Below are positions 50,790 to 61,321 of a stretch of 64,000 bases of DNA, piece by piece. Where the stretch lies: the NCBI GenBank assembly GCA_963402885.1, contig OY727095.1:15071001-15135000 (forward strand). Direction: 5' to 3'. This DNA is from Antedon bifida. Taxonomy: Eukaryota > Echinodermata > Crinoidea > Comatulida > Antedonidae. The first letter of the stretch is position 1. The number at the start of each line of letters is the position of its first letter. A program made the position numbers and the translations under genes. The notes beneath the pieces are model-generated. The model worked only from the letters and a program-made list of their open reading frames with translations. It ran no database searches and had not been told where the DNA came from.

Positions 50790-52890
50790 TTTGAATGTTT
50801 ATGTATAAGGAAATACTGGCATTTAGAGGTAATGTTGTATCAAATAATCTGATTTAAAGTTTACTACATTTAAACCATCTCAGGGATGTATGGGTGGATC
50901 TTGGTTGGGAGGAGGAGCTGAGATGGGGAATTGGTGGTATAGTTTTAAGAGATAATGGATATCAAAATTAATTTTTCTGTGAAGGATTAAGCCTGTGATT
51001 TTAATCACTGCAACCATGGTCTCTATGAAGCAATTAACTCCCACCCTGGGACAGGTATCTTTTACTAAAACAATTAATGACTTTTGATAAAGGTCCACAT
51101 TGTAGATTTGTGTCTGATACCTACTAATAAATATAAGAAGTTTGACAGTTTAGCCCACCACATGATTTTTAATGCATTTTTAATTTTATACTTTACTTTT
51201 AACTTTATTGTTTGTACAATAATTTTCACCTGTCATGGACACTTGTTGTGTGCTATACCAAATAAGGGACTCTGACTTAAAGTTGGTATGATGTCATCTA
51301 TAATTTCTTCTTAAAGATGATGATGTCATTAAAGTTTCATCTAAAAACTTACTAACTATGCTCATCTCAAAGTTATGCGATGAGGTCATAATTGGCACCC
51401 CCATATACCTGTAAGATAATATAAATAAGGGTGCATTCTCCTCATTTAATCAGTCAGTTTAATCAATTCATAAGCAAGCAACACTGTGTTGATTCCAGTA
51501 GTTTATAATGTATTCTGTGTATTCATTTATTTGAGGATCAAGTGTTTTTTTTATATGCGACTCTACTGCATCTTTTCACTTGCAATACAAATTGTACAGT
51601 TTAATTTTACATTCTTAGTTTGTTGTATATTTTATCATCGAGTTGAACAACAACTAAAATACAACTTCACCTACTGTATCACACATTTCATCAAACAATA
51701 CTGTATAAGTAATAATAATTCCTTCTCCTATGTAATTGTGGGCCCAGATTAATGATTATTTTTACCTAAATTCAACAATTTAATTGTAAATTTGAATTAT
51801 TTTAGTTATAAGTTATATTTAACCAGTGATTTGAATGTACTGTATTTAAATCTGTACCCTGCTAAAGTTACTTTAAATACACATAATACATCTGACAGAT
51901 GCCTACTGCACTGTGTGTGTACTTGAACATACCAAAGCATGTATTTGTGTTGATTCCGCATGTTGTTGTTGTCAACTCCGATATCTAAGTGAAAGAAAAT
52001 TATTTGTGAAAAACAATATTCCATCTTCTTATGAATTTTTGAGGTTGACAATTTACAGTTTTCTTTCCAAAACTATGAAAACTTGAAAAGCAAACAAAAT
52101 GTTACATTGTATGTATTCCAGAATGCATTTTAATTGGAGAGAGGCACTATATTTCAACAGATAAATTAATTAGTCTTCTCTCTATGATTTGCTGATGGGT
52201 GTTACACATAATACTGTGTATATCTTCTCTTTTGTATTTATATGTATCTATGGACAATTTGTCTGAAATAAAAGTTTAAAAAAAAATGATTATAAACATA
52301 AAGAATTGACTATTATTGTAACAAAATTATATAGCTTTGAAAATTTGACCATTATCTGTAGGTATGGCATGTGTTTCCTTGCCCTATTTATGGGATCTGC
52401 TTTTTAAATCATGCCTGTTTATAATCATCATTAACCATCTTGCCTTCTTGACTAAATACTGTAAACAATACTAACTGTACAATTAATGTGAGTTTTTCTT
52501 ACCAATCTATTATTATTTTCTCATTTAACAAGGCAAAAAGTTTAAATAATAACTTTAATCTACTATATTTACAATTATATTATTTCAAAATATAAAGTAA
52601 CATTATTTTTTTGTGTTGAAATACAAAATAAGTTAATTTCAACAATTCTTAAACATCCATGTTAAATAAAACAATCACTAGTCTGTAATTGTTAAACAGG
52701 TGCTTAAACCGGTCATATATGAAAAAAACACTCTAATAATACTATTAATAAATCATTAAAAACTAAATTTAAATTGTAATTTATTTACTGATTGTTTGGT
52801 TCCTGTATCTATTTTTTGGGTGTACCTGTACAGTATATAATTGTTTTTTAATGATACGACCTCCTTGAAAAATGATTTTTAGTGAACAAG
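50790..52890. other. Foldback interior, nothing recognised
   Basis: AT-rich with small open frames (51084-51275, 51486-51752 and others) lacking family features. No RNA gene seen. Confidence 0.45.
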
Positions 52891-52899
52891 TTTTTGCAT

Positions 52900-53197
52900 T
52901 TTCCGACCCGCAACTCGCATTTTCCGACCCGTAACTCGCATTTTCAGACTCGCAACTCGCACTTTCCGACCCGCAACTTGCATTTTCAGACTCGCAACTC
53001 GCATTTTCCGACCCGCTCGCACTTTCCGACTCGCAACTCGCATTTTCCGACTCGCAACTCGCGCTTTCCGACTCGCAACTCGCATTTTCCGACTCGCAAC
53101 TCGCATTTTTCCGACTCGCAACTCGCATTTTCAGACTCGCAACTCGCATTTTCCGACTCGCAACTCGCATTTTTCTACTTGCAACTCGCAACTCGCA
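52900..53197 (-). repeat. 21-bp tandem repeat, right arm of foldback
   Basis: About 14 units of the inverse of the left-arm repeat (for example ATTTTCCGACTCGCAACTCGC). Several units are shortened or have CCCGC or CTTTCC variants. Confidence 0.93.
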
Positions 53198-53203
53198 CAA
53201 AAG

Positions 53204-54850
53204 AAACCCTCACAGGGAGTATGTGATAAACCCAAAATTTGTGATATATGCACTATTAGTAAAATGACGCAAACTAGAAATAGAAAGCCTGATGTCCGTG
53301 CAACCAAACTCTTAGAATTGGTCCACACCGATCTGGCTGGACCAATTGACCCAGTCTCTAGAGAGGGATTTAAGTATGCCATATCATTCACAGATGATTA
53401 TTCAGGAGCTGTGTTTGTATACTTCTTGAAAAATAAAAGTGACACTATGGCTATGTTCAGACCCATGGCGTTAGACCGTTTTAGCGTACAACGTTACTAA
53501 CAAGGTCACACTACAAACCGCAGAGAAAAAAATGAGGTGTTCAGACCCATAGCGTAGGATTATCGTTACAACGGAAGTGCGTCATTCAGGTTGTTTCTAG
53601 TTGCATATTCATGTGCTCTTACCCACGTGTTTTCATCATTATTTCCACTGTATATATAATAGGCCTAGATCTCAGCCCTACAACTTTGAAAAAACTTGCC
53701 GTAAATAAAACATACCTCAGCATTTATTTAAGAAAAATATAGTAAATTTCTGTTTCTATTGTTATATTTTGTAGTAAAAAACATTTTCCCCAGGCTCTGG
53801 TGTTACGAAAATAAAGCAGGCCTCCTAATGATATGAAGATGGAGATTGTGTTAACCAGTCAGTTAAAAAACCCTTAACTTGCTAATAAAAATGACACAGC
53901 TCCCCTTGTTTGTTTACTGAATTTTTTTAGGAGTTAAGGGGTTTTCAGCATTAAACTTGTCCAGTCTAGTTTGCCTTGTATATGAATGAGTGACTTGATG
54001 TCCCACCACGCTAGTTTTTAGCTTGAATGAAATGCGTGAATGGCTCTTAGCTAGGCCTAGGCGGGATCGTAGTCACTATGTTTAAATACAAGGTGCATTT
54101 ATTTATGTCATTTGTTAGAAAATATAATGGTAATCAATTGATACATGTAGTTTGTAGCCTAGTTTTTTTTAACAGTTGTATTTGTAGCCTAGTTAGGCCT
54201 TATTTATTCTGGCCTTTTTGTTGTTGAAATCCATTTCTCACACGACGATACAAGATGTCAGCCTAGGTCAAACCTTGTTTCGCGTCATAACAGGAAACGT
54301 TCTGATTGGATACAACGTTGACTTACAGTAGCGTCGTACGCTAAAACGGTACTATCAACCGTTTTCCACTACAACGCGTTGTACGCTAATCCCCAACTGT
54401 TCAGACACACATTCTTTTAGCGTCGTACGCTAAAACGGTCTAACGCCATGGGTCTGAACAGGGCCTATATCTGCCACAGAAAGGTTTCTGGCAGACTCTT
54501 CCCCACTGGGAAATGTAAAGTGTATTAGATCAGACAATGGTTCTGAGTTCACTTCAAAGGAGTTTAACTTACTCCTTACAAAGAATCGTATAAGACACGA
54601 TACTTCTGCACCCTACTCCCCTCATCAAAATGGGACTGCCGAACGAAACTGGCGAACATTATTTGAGATGGGTAGATGTTTGATTGCACAGTCAAATTTA
54701 GGCAAAGATTTTTGGCCATATGCAATTCTAACTGCGGCATATATACGTAATCGATGTTTTAACAATCGTGTGCAACAAACTCCATATTTTATGATGACGG
54801 GTCGAAAACCCAATTTGTCCAACATGGGAGTATTTGGATCTGAATGTTAT
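53204..54850 (+). pseudogene. copia integrase, split by a TIR element
   Basis: 53204-53453: CDKPKICDICTISKMTQ (the Cys pair of the HHCC domain) and LLELVHTDLAGPIDPVS and FTDDYSGAVFVYFLKNKS (first catalytic Asp in HTDL, and the D of TDDYS). After the element at 53454-54464 the frame continues: ERFLADSSPLGNVKCIRSDN (second Asp), then HDTSAPYSPHQNGTAERNWR (catalytic Glu). The integrase core is rve-type and inserts cDNA. A frameshift near 54850 leads into the next segment. Confidence 0.88.
53454..54464. mobile_element. 1-kb TIR element in the integrase
   Basis: Inverted ends TGTTCAGACCCATGGCGTTA (left) and TAACGCCATGGGTCTGAACA (right, plus GGGC). CTA flanks both sides (53451-53453; 54465-54467), and removing one copy keeps the integrase frame. 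The TIR style (GCCCTGTTCAGACC) and 3-bp duplication suggest PIF/Harbinger. An internal second pair of TTCAGACCCATAGCGTA-like and TACGCTAATCC...TTCAGACACA ends hints at a nested or composite structure. No transposase. Confidence 0.8.
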
Positions 54851-55290
54851 GCATAAGCAAGACAAAAGTAAATTAGATGATCGTTGTATTAAGGGTATAT
54901 TTGTTGGATATGATAAGTACAGCCCGGCTTATTTAGTATATTTCCCTGAGAGTGGAAAGGTAATGAAATATAGAATTTTTAAATTCAACACAAATAAGAG
55001 TGTTGAGCAACAGATCCAAACACAAACCGATGATGACGATTACATTCCATTAGATTCCAATAAGGGTAAAACTGATAATTCATCTGATATTGATAGGATA
55101 CAGGAGACTGCTGATCCATCCAATCTAGAATCCAATGTAAGGCAAGGCGGGAGAGAAAACCTCCAGCGTATCTTGAGGATTATGCTACCGATTTAGAGGA
55201 CAATAATGACCAATTATTATCCAATATTGATTATTGCTACAAAATTTCAGAGTTTCCTCAAACTTTTAGGGAAGCTATTAATTCACAAAG
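54851..55290 (+). pseudogene. copia integrase C-terminus and linker to RT
   Basis: After the frameshift the frame reads KQDKSKLDDRCIKGIFVGYD and YLVYFPESGKVMKYRIFKF, the conserved GKxxx-type C-terminal segment in which F-x-GYD..s.aY.vy is typical of copia. Then an acidic linker. Shifts near 55160 and 55285 interrupt it before the reverse transcriptase. Confidence 0.78.
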
Positions 55291-56312
55291 AGTCAACGTA
55301 TTGGCAAACTGCAATGGCAGACGAAATGAAATCCCTTAAGGAAAATAGCACATTCACTTTAACTACCCTACCCACAGGTATGAATTCAGTGGGAGGACGA
55401 TGGGTGTACACTACTAAAGAAACTGCCGATGGTTCAAAGAACTATAAGGCAAGATATGTTGCAAAAGGGTATAGCCAAATAAAAGGTGTAGATTATAATG
55501 AAACATTTGCTCCAACTGCCAGTATGACATCCGTACGTATTTTGATGCAAATTGCAGCACAACATGATCTGATTTTACATCAGATGGATGTGAAAACTGC
55601 TTATCTTAATGCTCCAATTGACTGTGAAATTTATATGGAGCAAGCAGAGGGTTTTGAAGTCCCTACAAATTCTAACAAAAAGTTAGTATACAAATTAAAT
55701 AAATCATTGTATGGTTTGAAACAATCAGGCAGAAATTGGAACAATGTATTGCATACCTTTCTATGTGAAAATAATTTTGTACAAAACCCTGTTGATCACT
55801 GTGTATACACTAAATATGTAGAAAATGAAATGATTGTACTACTCATATGGGTTGATGATTTAATTATTGCGACAAGTAATGAGTCCATGATGACAAATGT
55901 TAAAGAAATGTTAAAAACTAAATTTCATATGAAAGATCTTGGTAAACTTGGTATTGATTTTAAACAATCCAAAGGTTCCGTAAAAATGAATCAAAGTCGA
56001 TATATAGCAAAAATGCTAGACAAATTTGGAATGACCGATTGTAAACCAAGGTCTACTCCATGTGAACAGAAACTAGAATGTAATAGCCAGGAGGCCATTG
56101 ACCCTACAAAATATCGTGAAGTTGTAGGTAGTTTAATTTATGCTATGACATGTACCAGGCCAGATATAGGCTGGATAGTTACAAAGTTATCACAATATTT
56201 GTCAAATCCAAAAATTGAACACTGGGTGGCAGCTAAACATGTGTTAAGATATCTCAAAGGTACAATTAATCATGAGTTGTGTTACAGTAAGTGCTCTGAA
56301 AATTTAGATTGA
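55206..56312 (+). pseudogene. copia reverse transcriptase
   Basis: The frame contains STYWQTAMADEMKSLKEN, GGRWVYTTKETADGSKNYKA, FAPTASMTSVRILMQIAA, HQMDVKTAYLNAPIDCEIYM (first catalytic Asp), SLYGLKQSGRNWN and LIWVDDLIIATSN (the polymerase V-D-D; Trp replaces the usual Tyr). A short in-frame loss in DLGKLGIDFKQ removes a few residues normally found there. A frameshift after SKCSENL leads to RNase H. Confidence 0.9.
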
Positions 56313-57543
56313 TGGCTTATAGAGATGCTGATTGGGCATCATCCCCAGAGGACAGACGTAGTACTACTGGCTACTGTTTTAGACCCCATTTACACTTTCG
56401 TTTGGGTCCAGGGCCGGTCCTGGGCCGGTTGCAAATATTTACTTTTTAGGCCGGCCCAGAGCGTTTACACTACCGACGCAGATTACTGGTCGTAAATAAT
56501 TTTATCGGAAGTACCATTGCATGCTGGGATACGAAGTACAGTTTGTTTACATTTTTCTCGCTCGATCGTCAATTCAACTTTCCGCGCGAACCGACCATTT
56601 TATATTTATACTGTTGTTGTTTTTTGTCCCGTCCCGTTAAAAAACAAAATGAACCCCACTGTTTTATATATATATGGCTGTATTTTATGTATATGCGAAA
56701 CAAGCGGAGGAATACTTTATTGAAAGAAGTCACAGATGAGGATAATGAAGAGGAGGTTCATTTTACAAAATATCAACCCAAGTACCTCCTCGTATGTCCA
56801 ATTGGAACCACGATTTTCAGACATCTTATAAAAATTGGTACAAATAAATTTAACTACGGAATATAAATGATGAAGAAAACAAATTGTCGCGCGAAAAAGA
56901 AGGTATGTACCGAGAATGTCGGATCGTCATAACAACCACCTCATAAAAAGGTCAAACGTTGTTCACGGTTCACTGCGTAAGCCGGCCCAAAACGTAAAAG
57001 CCGCTCCTGAACCTACCTGGAGAGGTGGCCCAGATCTGCGTCCGGCCCAGGGCCGGCCTAACTTTTTGGAGTATTTACACTTATCAATTGCCGACCCAGG
57101 GCCGACCCAGGGCCGGCCTAAATCGTAAGTGTAAATGGGGTCTTAGTTTAAATAATTGTGGTCCACTTATTTCCTGGAAATCAAAGAAGCAAACCACAGT
57201 AGCACTGTCATCATGTGAATCTGAATACATGGCACTAGCTGCAACAACTCAGGAATGTTTGTATCTTATACAACTATTAGATGGAATTGTTAGCGGATAT
57301 CAATATGGGCCTATTCAAATTTTTGAAGATAATCAAGGCACAATTGCCCTAACTAAAAACCCAGTAAGTCGACAAAGGTCCAAGCACATTGACATCCGAT
57401 ATCACTTCATACGAAATGTATTAAACGATGGTAAAATAAATGTTGTTTACTGTCCAACAGCTGAAATGGTTGCTGATATTATGACTAAGCCAGCAACAAA
57501 ATTTAAGTTAAGTAAATTTAAGAATTTTATTTTTGGACAATGA
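56313..57543 (+). pseudogene. copia RNase H, split by a Harbinger-type MITE
   Basis: 56313-56381 reads LMAYRDADWASSPEDRRSTT then GYCF (first catalytic Asp in DADW). After the MITE the frame continues as SLNNCGPLISWKSKKQTTVA, then LSSCESEYMALA (catalytic Glu), FEDNQGTIAL (Asp) and RSKHIDIRYHFIRN (His/Asp). Stop at 57541. RNase H removes the RNA template in known elements. Confidence 0.88.
56382..57142. mobile_element. 761-bp PIF/Harbinger-type element in the RNase H domain
   Basis: TTA flanks both sides (56379-56381; 57143-57145). Inverted ends: GACCCCATTTACACTTTCG (left); the right end read inward is GACCCCATTTACACTTACGA. GGGCCGG/CCGGCCC repeats are subterminal on both sides. Removing the element with one TTA restores GYCF-SLNN. 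No transposase was recognised in it. Confidence 0.88.
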
Positions 57544-57714
57544 TGTGTTGCGATACACACGTTGCACAATGTAATAATGTAATACATTTTATAAAATTAA
57601 TATGGTAAATTAGAGTAACATTTTTATACTTTTATAATTTGATGAATATGCATGTTGTATTATATTTGATTTTTAATATTATTAGTATTACTGTAAAATT
57701 AAGGAAAATGAGAA

Positions 57715-57724
57715 CAAGTGGGAG
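57715..57724 (+). other. Polypurine tract
   Basis: The purine-rich AAGTGGGAG stretch immediately precedes the 3' LTR. It is the expected plus-strand primer site. Confidence 0.55.
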
Positions 57725-58048
57725 TGTTAAAATGTGCTCTCATTGTACAATAAATGTCACCAATAGCCTACTGGTCATTCACCTATACATAAGTGAAAGT
57801 TCCTGTTCTAAGAAATAGATGATATACCTGAACTGTCCCCAGACCACAAAGCAATCCATCATTGCTTTGCTCACTCCTTAAGATGATAACATTCTTCTAT
57901 GTGAATCACTCTTCCATATTTATTCCTACTGTGTAGATGTGTACTTTGTATAGTTTATTACAATAAAGTTATTATAGTTCTAGATAGAACATTTGTATCT
58001 GCGTCAAATACTGTTATCGATATGGCTCACAATCCTACAACCTTAACA
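57725..58048 (+). repeat. 3' LTR
   Basis: 324 bp, same length as the 5' LTR. The observed differences are C for T in AATGTCACC, C for G in CTATACATAAG, and T for G in ATACCTGAAC. It also contains the gag start codon sequence, showing that this part belongs to the LTR. Confidence 0.92.
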
Positions 58049-58332
58049 AGGGTCAGCGTCAAAGATCAAGGTCCACAAAAAAAAAAAAAAAAAAATAATA
58101 ATAATAAAAAAAAAAACCCTCAGCGGGACTTGAACCAGCGATCTCAACTGTCAGAGGCTGAATACATAACCGTTACACCAAACTCTCATCCACAACTTTG
58201 TAGCGTGCAGTTAGCCTATTTACACTTAGAACTTATAAAAAAAAAATTTGTTTTAATATATATTTTCCAGGGACATTTTATGTAGGGGAATTTTACAGTA
58301 GGCGGAGGTTTGTACTCTTGGGTACCCTCTAG
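58049..58332 (+). mobile_element. Helitron-like 3' end with embedded tRNA-like segment
   Basis: Directly abuts the 3' LTR. The 3' part (TTTTACAGTAGGCGGAGGTT, then GTACTCTTGGGTACCCT and CTAG at 58329-58332) matches the element at 10621-11276. The hairpin arms are GTAC/GGTAC. Poly-A runs lie at about 58076-58115. Confidence 0.55.
58112..58195 (-). tRNA. tRNA-like (SINE head or tRNA pseudogene)
   Basis: The minus strand has an A box (TGGTGTAACGG) and a perfect B box (GGTTCAAGTCC) at tRNA spacing: GAGTTTGGTGTAACGGTTAT to GCTGGTTCAAGTCCCGCTGA. The acceptor stem does not pair well. It is best read as a tRNA-derived SINE or pseudogene, not a working tRNA. Confidence 0.5.
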
Positions 58333-58668
58333 TTATTTATTATTTTTGGGGCTTTTATTATACAGTATACGGATGCATAACATGACTTCATGTTATGCAT
58401 GACATAAATAAATAAATAATTGTATAGTTTATTAGTTTGAAATGCAACATTCATTATTGTGAATTAATACATTATTTGGTGGGTCACACTCTGTAGAGCG
58501 ATAGCCTATTGTAATTGTCCGAAATTTCATTTTTTCTGCTAATTTTTTGTGTGCAGCAGATCTCTAAAACGGCGAAAGCTGTTTAGCTGTAACTCGGCCA
58601 GTAGGTGCACGTATATATGTAGTTGTGCACCTGACTTTGGTTAATGAAAATATAGCCGCGTAGCGTAA
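58333..58668. other. Intergenic, nothing recognised
   Basis: AT-rich spacer. The palindrome-like ATAACATGACTTCATGTTATGC is at 58376-58397. Confidence 0.4.
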
Positions 58669-59460
58669 CTACCGTATATTTCGGTGTATAAGTCGCACTT
58701 TTGACACGCAAATTTGACCTCTAAATTAAGGGTGCGTCTTATACACCGAACATAAATGCCTTACCACACAGATTGTACATCGTCACCTCGCTGGCTAGGC
58801 CTGAGTAGGCTAGGCCTAGCTACAGTGTACTACCGTAACGGCAACCTGCTTCTGCCTAGTTTTCAATGCATTTTAGCCTGATGTTATACTAAATATGATG
58901 AAAAGATTTGTTCATTATGGAGCTGTTTTAGGCGCTCCGATAAAATTTCATTTGTAAACGTTTACGATTGGAATAGGCCTAGTATTTATTTATAGTTATA
59001 CGCATGATCGTCGACCGTGGTACCCCCAGTGCAAGCCCTTCTTGGTGGCCACATGGTGTACGGTATTCGACTAGTATATTCTCCAGTTGATTATAGCATG
59101 GACCTAGCGTACACACTTCTCGGATACATAGATACTAATCGAATACGATTGTCCGTGAAAACGTGCGCCCTCTCGAAATTATCGAGCAAGGCTAGCCCAC
59201 ACACGTGTGTGTTACACACACGGTCATGCACTCGATGTTGCGGGTGCAAAACTCATGAATAACAAGTTAGAAAGAACTAGGTAAGAAAAAACCTAAATAA
59301 AGGACGCCGTTGTAGATATAACAAAATATATTATTACAATAATATTGATTACAATTTTAAAAAACATTGTTTTGATGAAATACAAAGTGCGTCTTATACA
59401 TCGACGATATAAAAAATACCGATATTTTACTCTCAGTTAGGGGGTGCGACTTACAGTACT
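58669..59460. mobile_element. MITE-like element with GTGTATAAGTCGCAC hairpins
   Basis: A left hairpin (TTCGGTGTATAAGTCGCACT paired with GTGCGTCTTATACACCGAA, 58679-58751) and a right hairpin (GTGCGTCTTATACATCG near 59386; GGGGGTGCGACTTACAGTAC near 59440). The left end ACCGTATATTTCGGTGTATA is of a type widespread in animal genomes. The right end is truncated or altered. TAGGCCTAG-like motifs lie inside. Confidence 0.5.
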
Positions 59461-61321
59461 GGTCAGAGGACTTTCGACATCCCCGCGCATGTTTCTCTGC
59501 TGTTTTTCTGGAGTGTTTCTGGAGTGTTTATCGAGGGATCGAGCAATCGAGTGCTGACCTCGACCAGCGAAGCGTGAACGTCTTACAACTTACCGACTGT
59601 TTTCTAGCGTGCCTATCGAGCGATCGAGTGCGACGACCTTGCCCAGCAAAGCGTGAACGTTTTTACAGTTTACCGACCTATTGTTATTGAACCCATGCAT
59701 TACGTAATCACGACCTTTGTTTGTGAACGTCTTTAGATTTTCTGGCTGTGATTATTTATCAACAATACTGTGTATCGATTCTGACATTGATTGACACATC
59801 AAGACGATTTACTTACGATTTATAAAAATAACGACAGAGCTGTAAATTAGTTAATTACAAAATAATTATTATTAGGCCTAGCCTAGGCTAATCTCTGACA
59901 ATATATACTAGCCTATAGCCTAGGCCTAGCGTAACCTAGTTAATGTTTTAGTGTCTAGGCCTATTTTTTCTTTAATTTACATCATCGTCTTTATTGTGGA
60001 AACAATTTCTAACGCAAAATAAAAATGAATTGATTCTGTTCATTTAATCGTACACCAGGAATTGCCCCGCACAACAGAATAATCGATACTGGCTCGACCA
60101 CCGGCGGTTGGCGCGCATACACAGCATTGCCTCCAAACCACCCCCACCCTGCACTTCACACTCTCTCCACCGCACATCTCTCTCAAACCCCCCCCCCCCC
60201 TCACATTCGGTAATCACGTATGTAGTGCGTACCCAATTGTTGGCACATCGCCAACTCCTGTTAAAACACGACGAAAAAAACAGTGTTGTTGGTTGTTGCT
60301 CGACTCATGCATGCTGCACGTGCTTCTATCTCTGCACGGGCGCGCCTACACTATGGCTTTTGACAAAAACTAATGTGTTATGAAATGGAATTATTGGGAG
60401 CTGGTTGTATGGCTGAATGGGCAGTACATAGGTCTCACAATGTCATGCTATGGGTTTGGGTTAAGGTTCAATGCTGCTACATTTTTTTTATTGTGGTTTT
60501 TGTTTTTTACTCATAATGTTAATAATTTTATTATCACTCACTCACTATTCTTTTATTGACCATTATTTTTTTCTTACCATTACCTTTAGAAAATTTTCCA
60601 GAATAATAACAATTGAAATTAACATTGTTTAGTCGTACTACGATATTTTAATTTTAGTACTGGTACTGTGTAGTAGATTATACATAATAGTAACCAATAG
60701 TTTAAAAAATATTTACAGTATCAAATGTATTAAATATTCTAGTGATTCTATTAATACAATTTCCTCTCACACAAACACTCACACAGTTTACCTTTTAATA
60801 GTTAAAAAATTATAAGTACACACACGAACGCAGAATTTATTAAGTAGGCGCATAAAAATTTAATAATATCATGATTATATTGAGAACATATATATTTTAT
60901 ATAAACATATAATTTTATTAAATATTTTTGTAATTTCGTGCTTTACATAAAAAATAACAATTGTTATTTCCGAGTCATCAGCCAGGCCATTATTCTGTTC
61001 CTTTGCGCGCCCAGTCGGCGGACAGTTCAATCAAATAAACAGTCGTCACTCTGCGTGTACTATAATGCGGTACGGAATAACAACATTTACCGCATTTCTA
61101 AAGATCAAGCGCTTTTACTTTATAAAGTTTATATACATAAAAGATGCGGCGTCTGTATCAGTCTTTTGAATTAATTATGATAAAAAAAAACATTTTGACC
61201 AATCGCTAAGGAGTATCAAAGACAATGAATGTGATTTACCATAAATACTGGAGCAAAGTTGATAGGGATACCATTCTTCATTAGAATTTATGTTTGATTT
61301 ATAATTTACGATTACCAAATA
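59461..61321. other. Intergenic region upstream of the BEN gene
   Basis: Contains near-duplicate segments (GAGCAATCGAGTGC...CAGCGAAGCGTGAACGTCTTAC at about 59540-59590 and CGAGCGATCGAGTGCGAC...CAGCAAAGCGTGAACG at 59617-59660), TAGGCCTA palindromes (59870-59960) and C-runs (60188-60200). A CCAAT box (ACCAATCG) is at about 61199. No clear TATA box or ORF. Confidence 0.5.
60405..60490 (+). other. Possible tRNA-like sequence
   Basis: ATGGCTGAATGGGCAGTAC resembles an A box (TGGCTGAATGG) and AAGGTTCAATGC a partial B box, followed by a T-run at 60482-60489. The stems are poor. This is a weak call. Confidence 0.2.

Larger units (their letters stand above)
48796..53197. mobile_element. 4.4-kb foldback element ending in arrays of 21-bp repeats
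   Basis: The left arm (48802-49175) is about 18 copies of GAGTTGCGAGTCGGAAAATGC; the right arm (about 52900-53197) is about 14 copies of the same unit inverted. The centre has no transposase. The insert splits the copia pre-integrase/HHCC region: SVTSMQ is before it and KKPSQGVCDKPKICDIC after. No clear target duplication was found. Long open frames in both arms arise from the 21-bp period. Confidence 0.82.
47147..58048 (+). mobile_element. Ty1/copia-like LTR retrotransposon (GalEa-like), with three inserted DNA elements
   Basis: Two 324-bp LTRs (47147-47470; 57725-58048) bracket gag, protease, integrase, reverse transcriptase and RNase H in copia order. Three elements interrupt it: about 48796-53197, 53454-54464 and 56382-57142. 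Without them it is about 4.7 kb, a normal copia length. No 5-bp target duplication is present (GTTAT on the left, AGGGT on the right). The coding region has a stop and several frameshifts, so the copy cannot move by itself. Animal copia elements of this kind resemble the GalEa group; that placement is provisional. Confidence 0.88.

Noticed and set aside
48802..53197. CRISPR-like direct repeats
   Set aside because: The repeats are contiguous, without unique spacers, and the DNA is animal nuclear.
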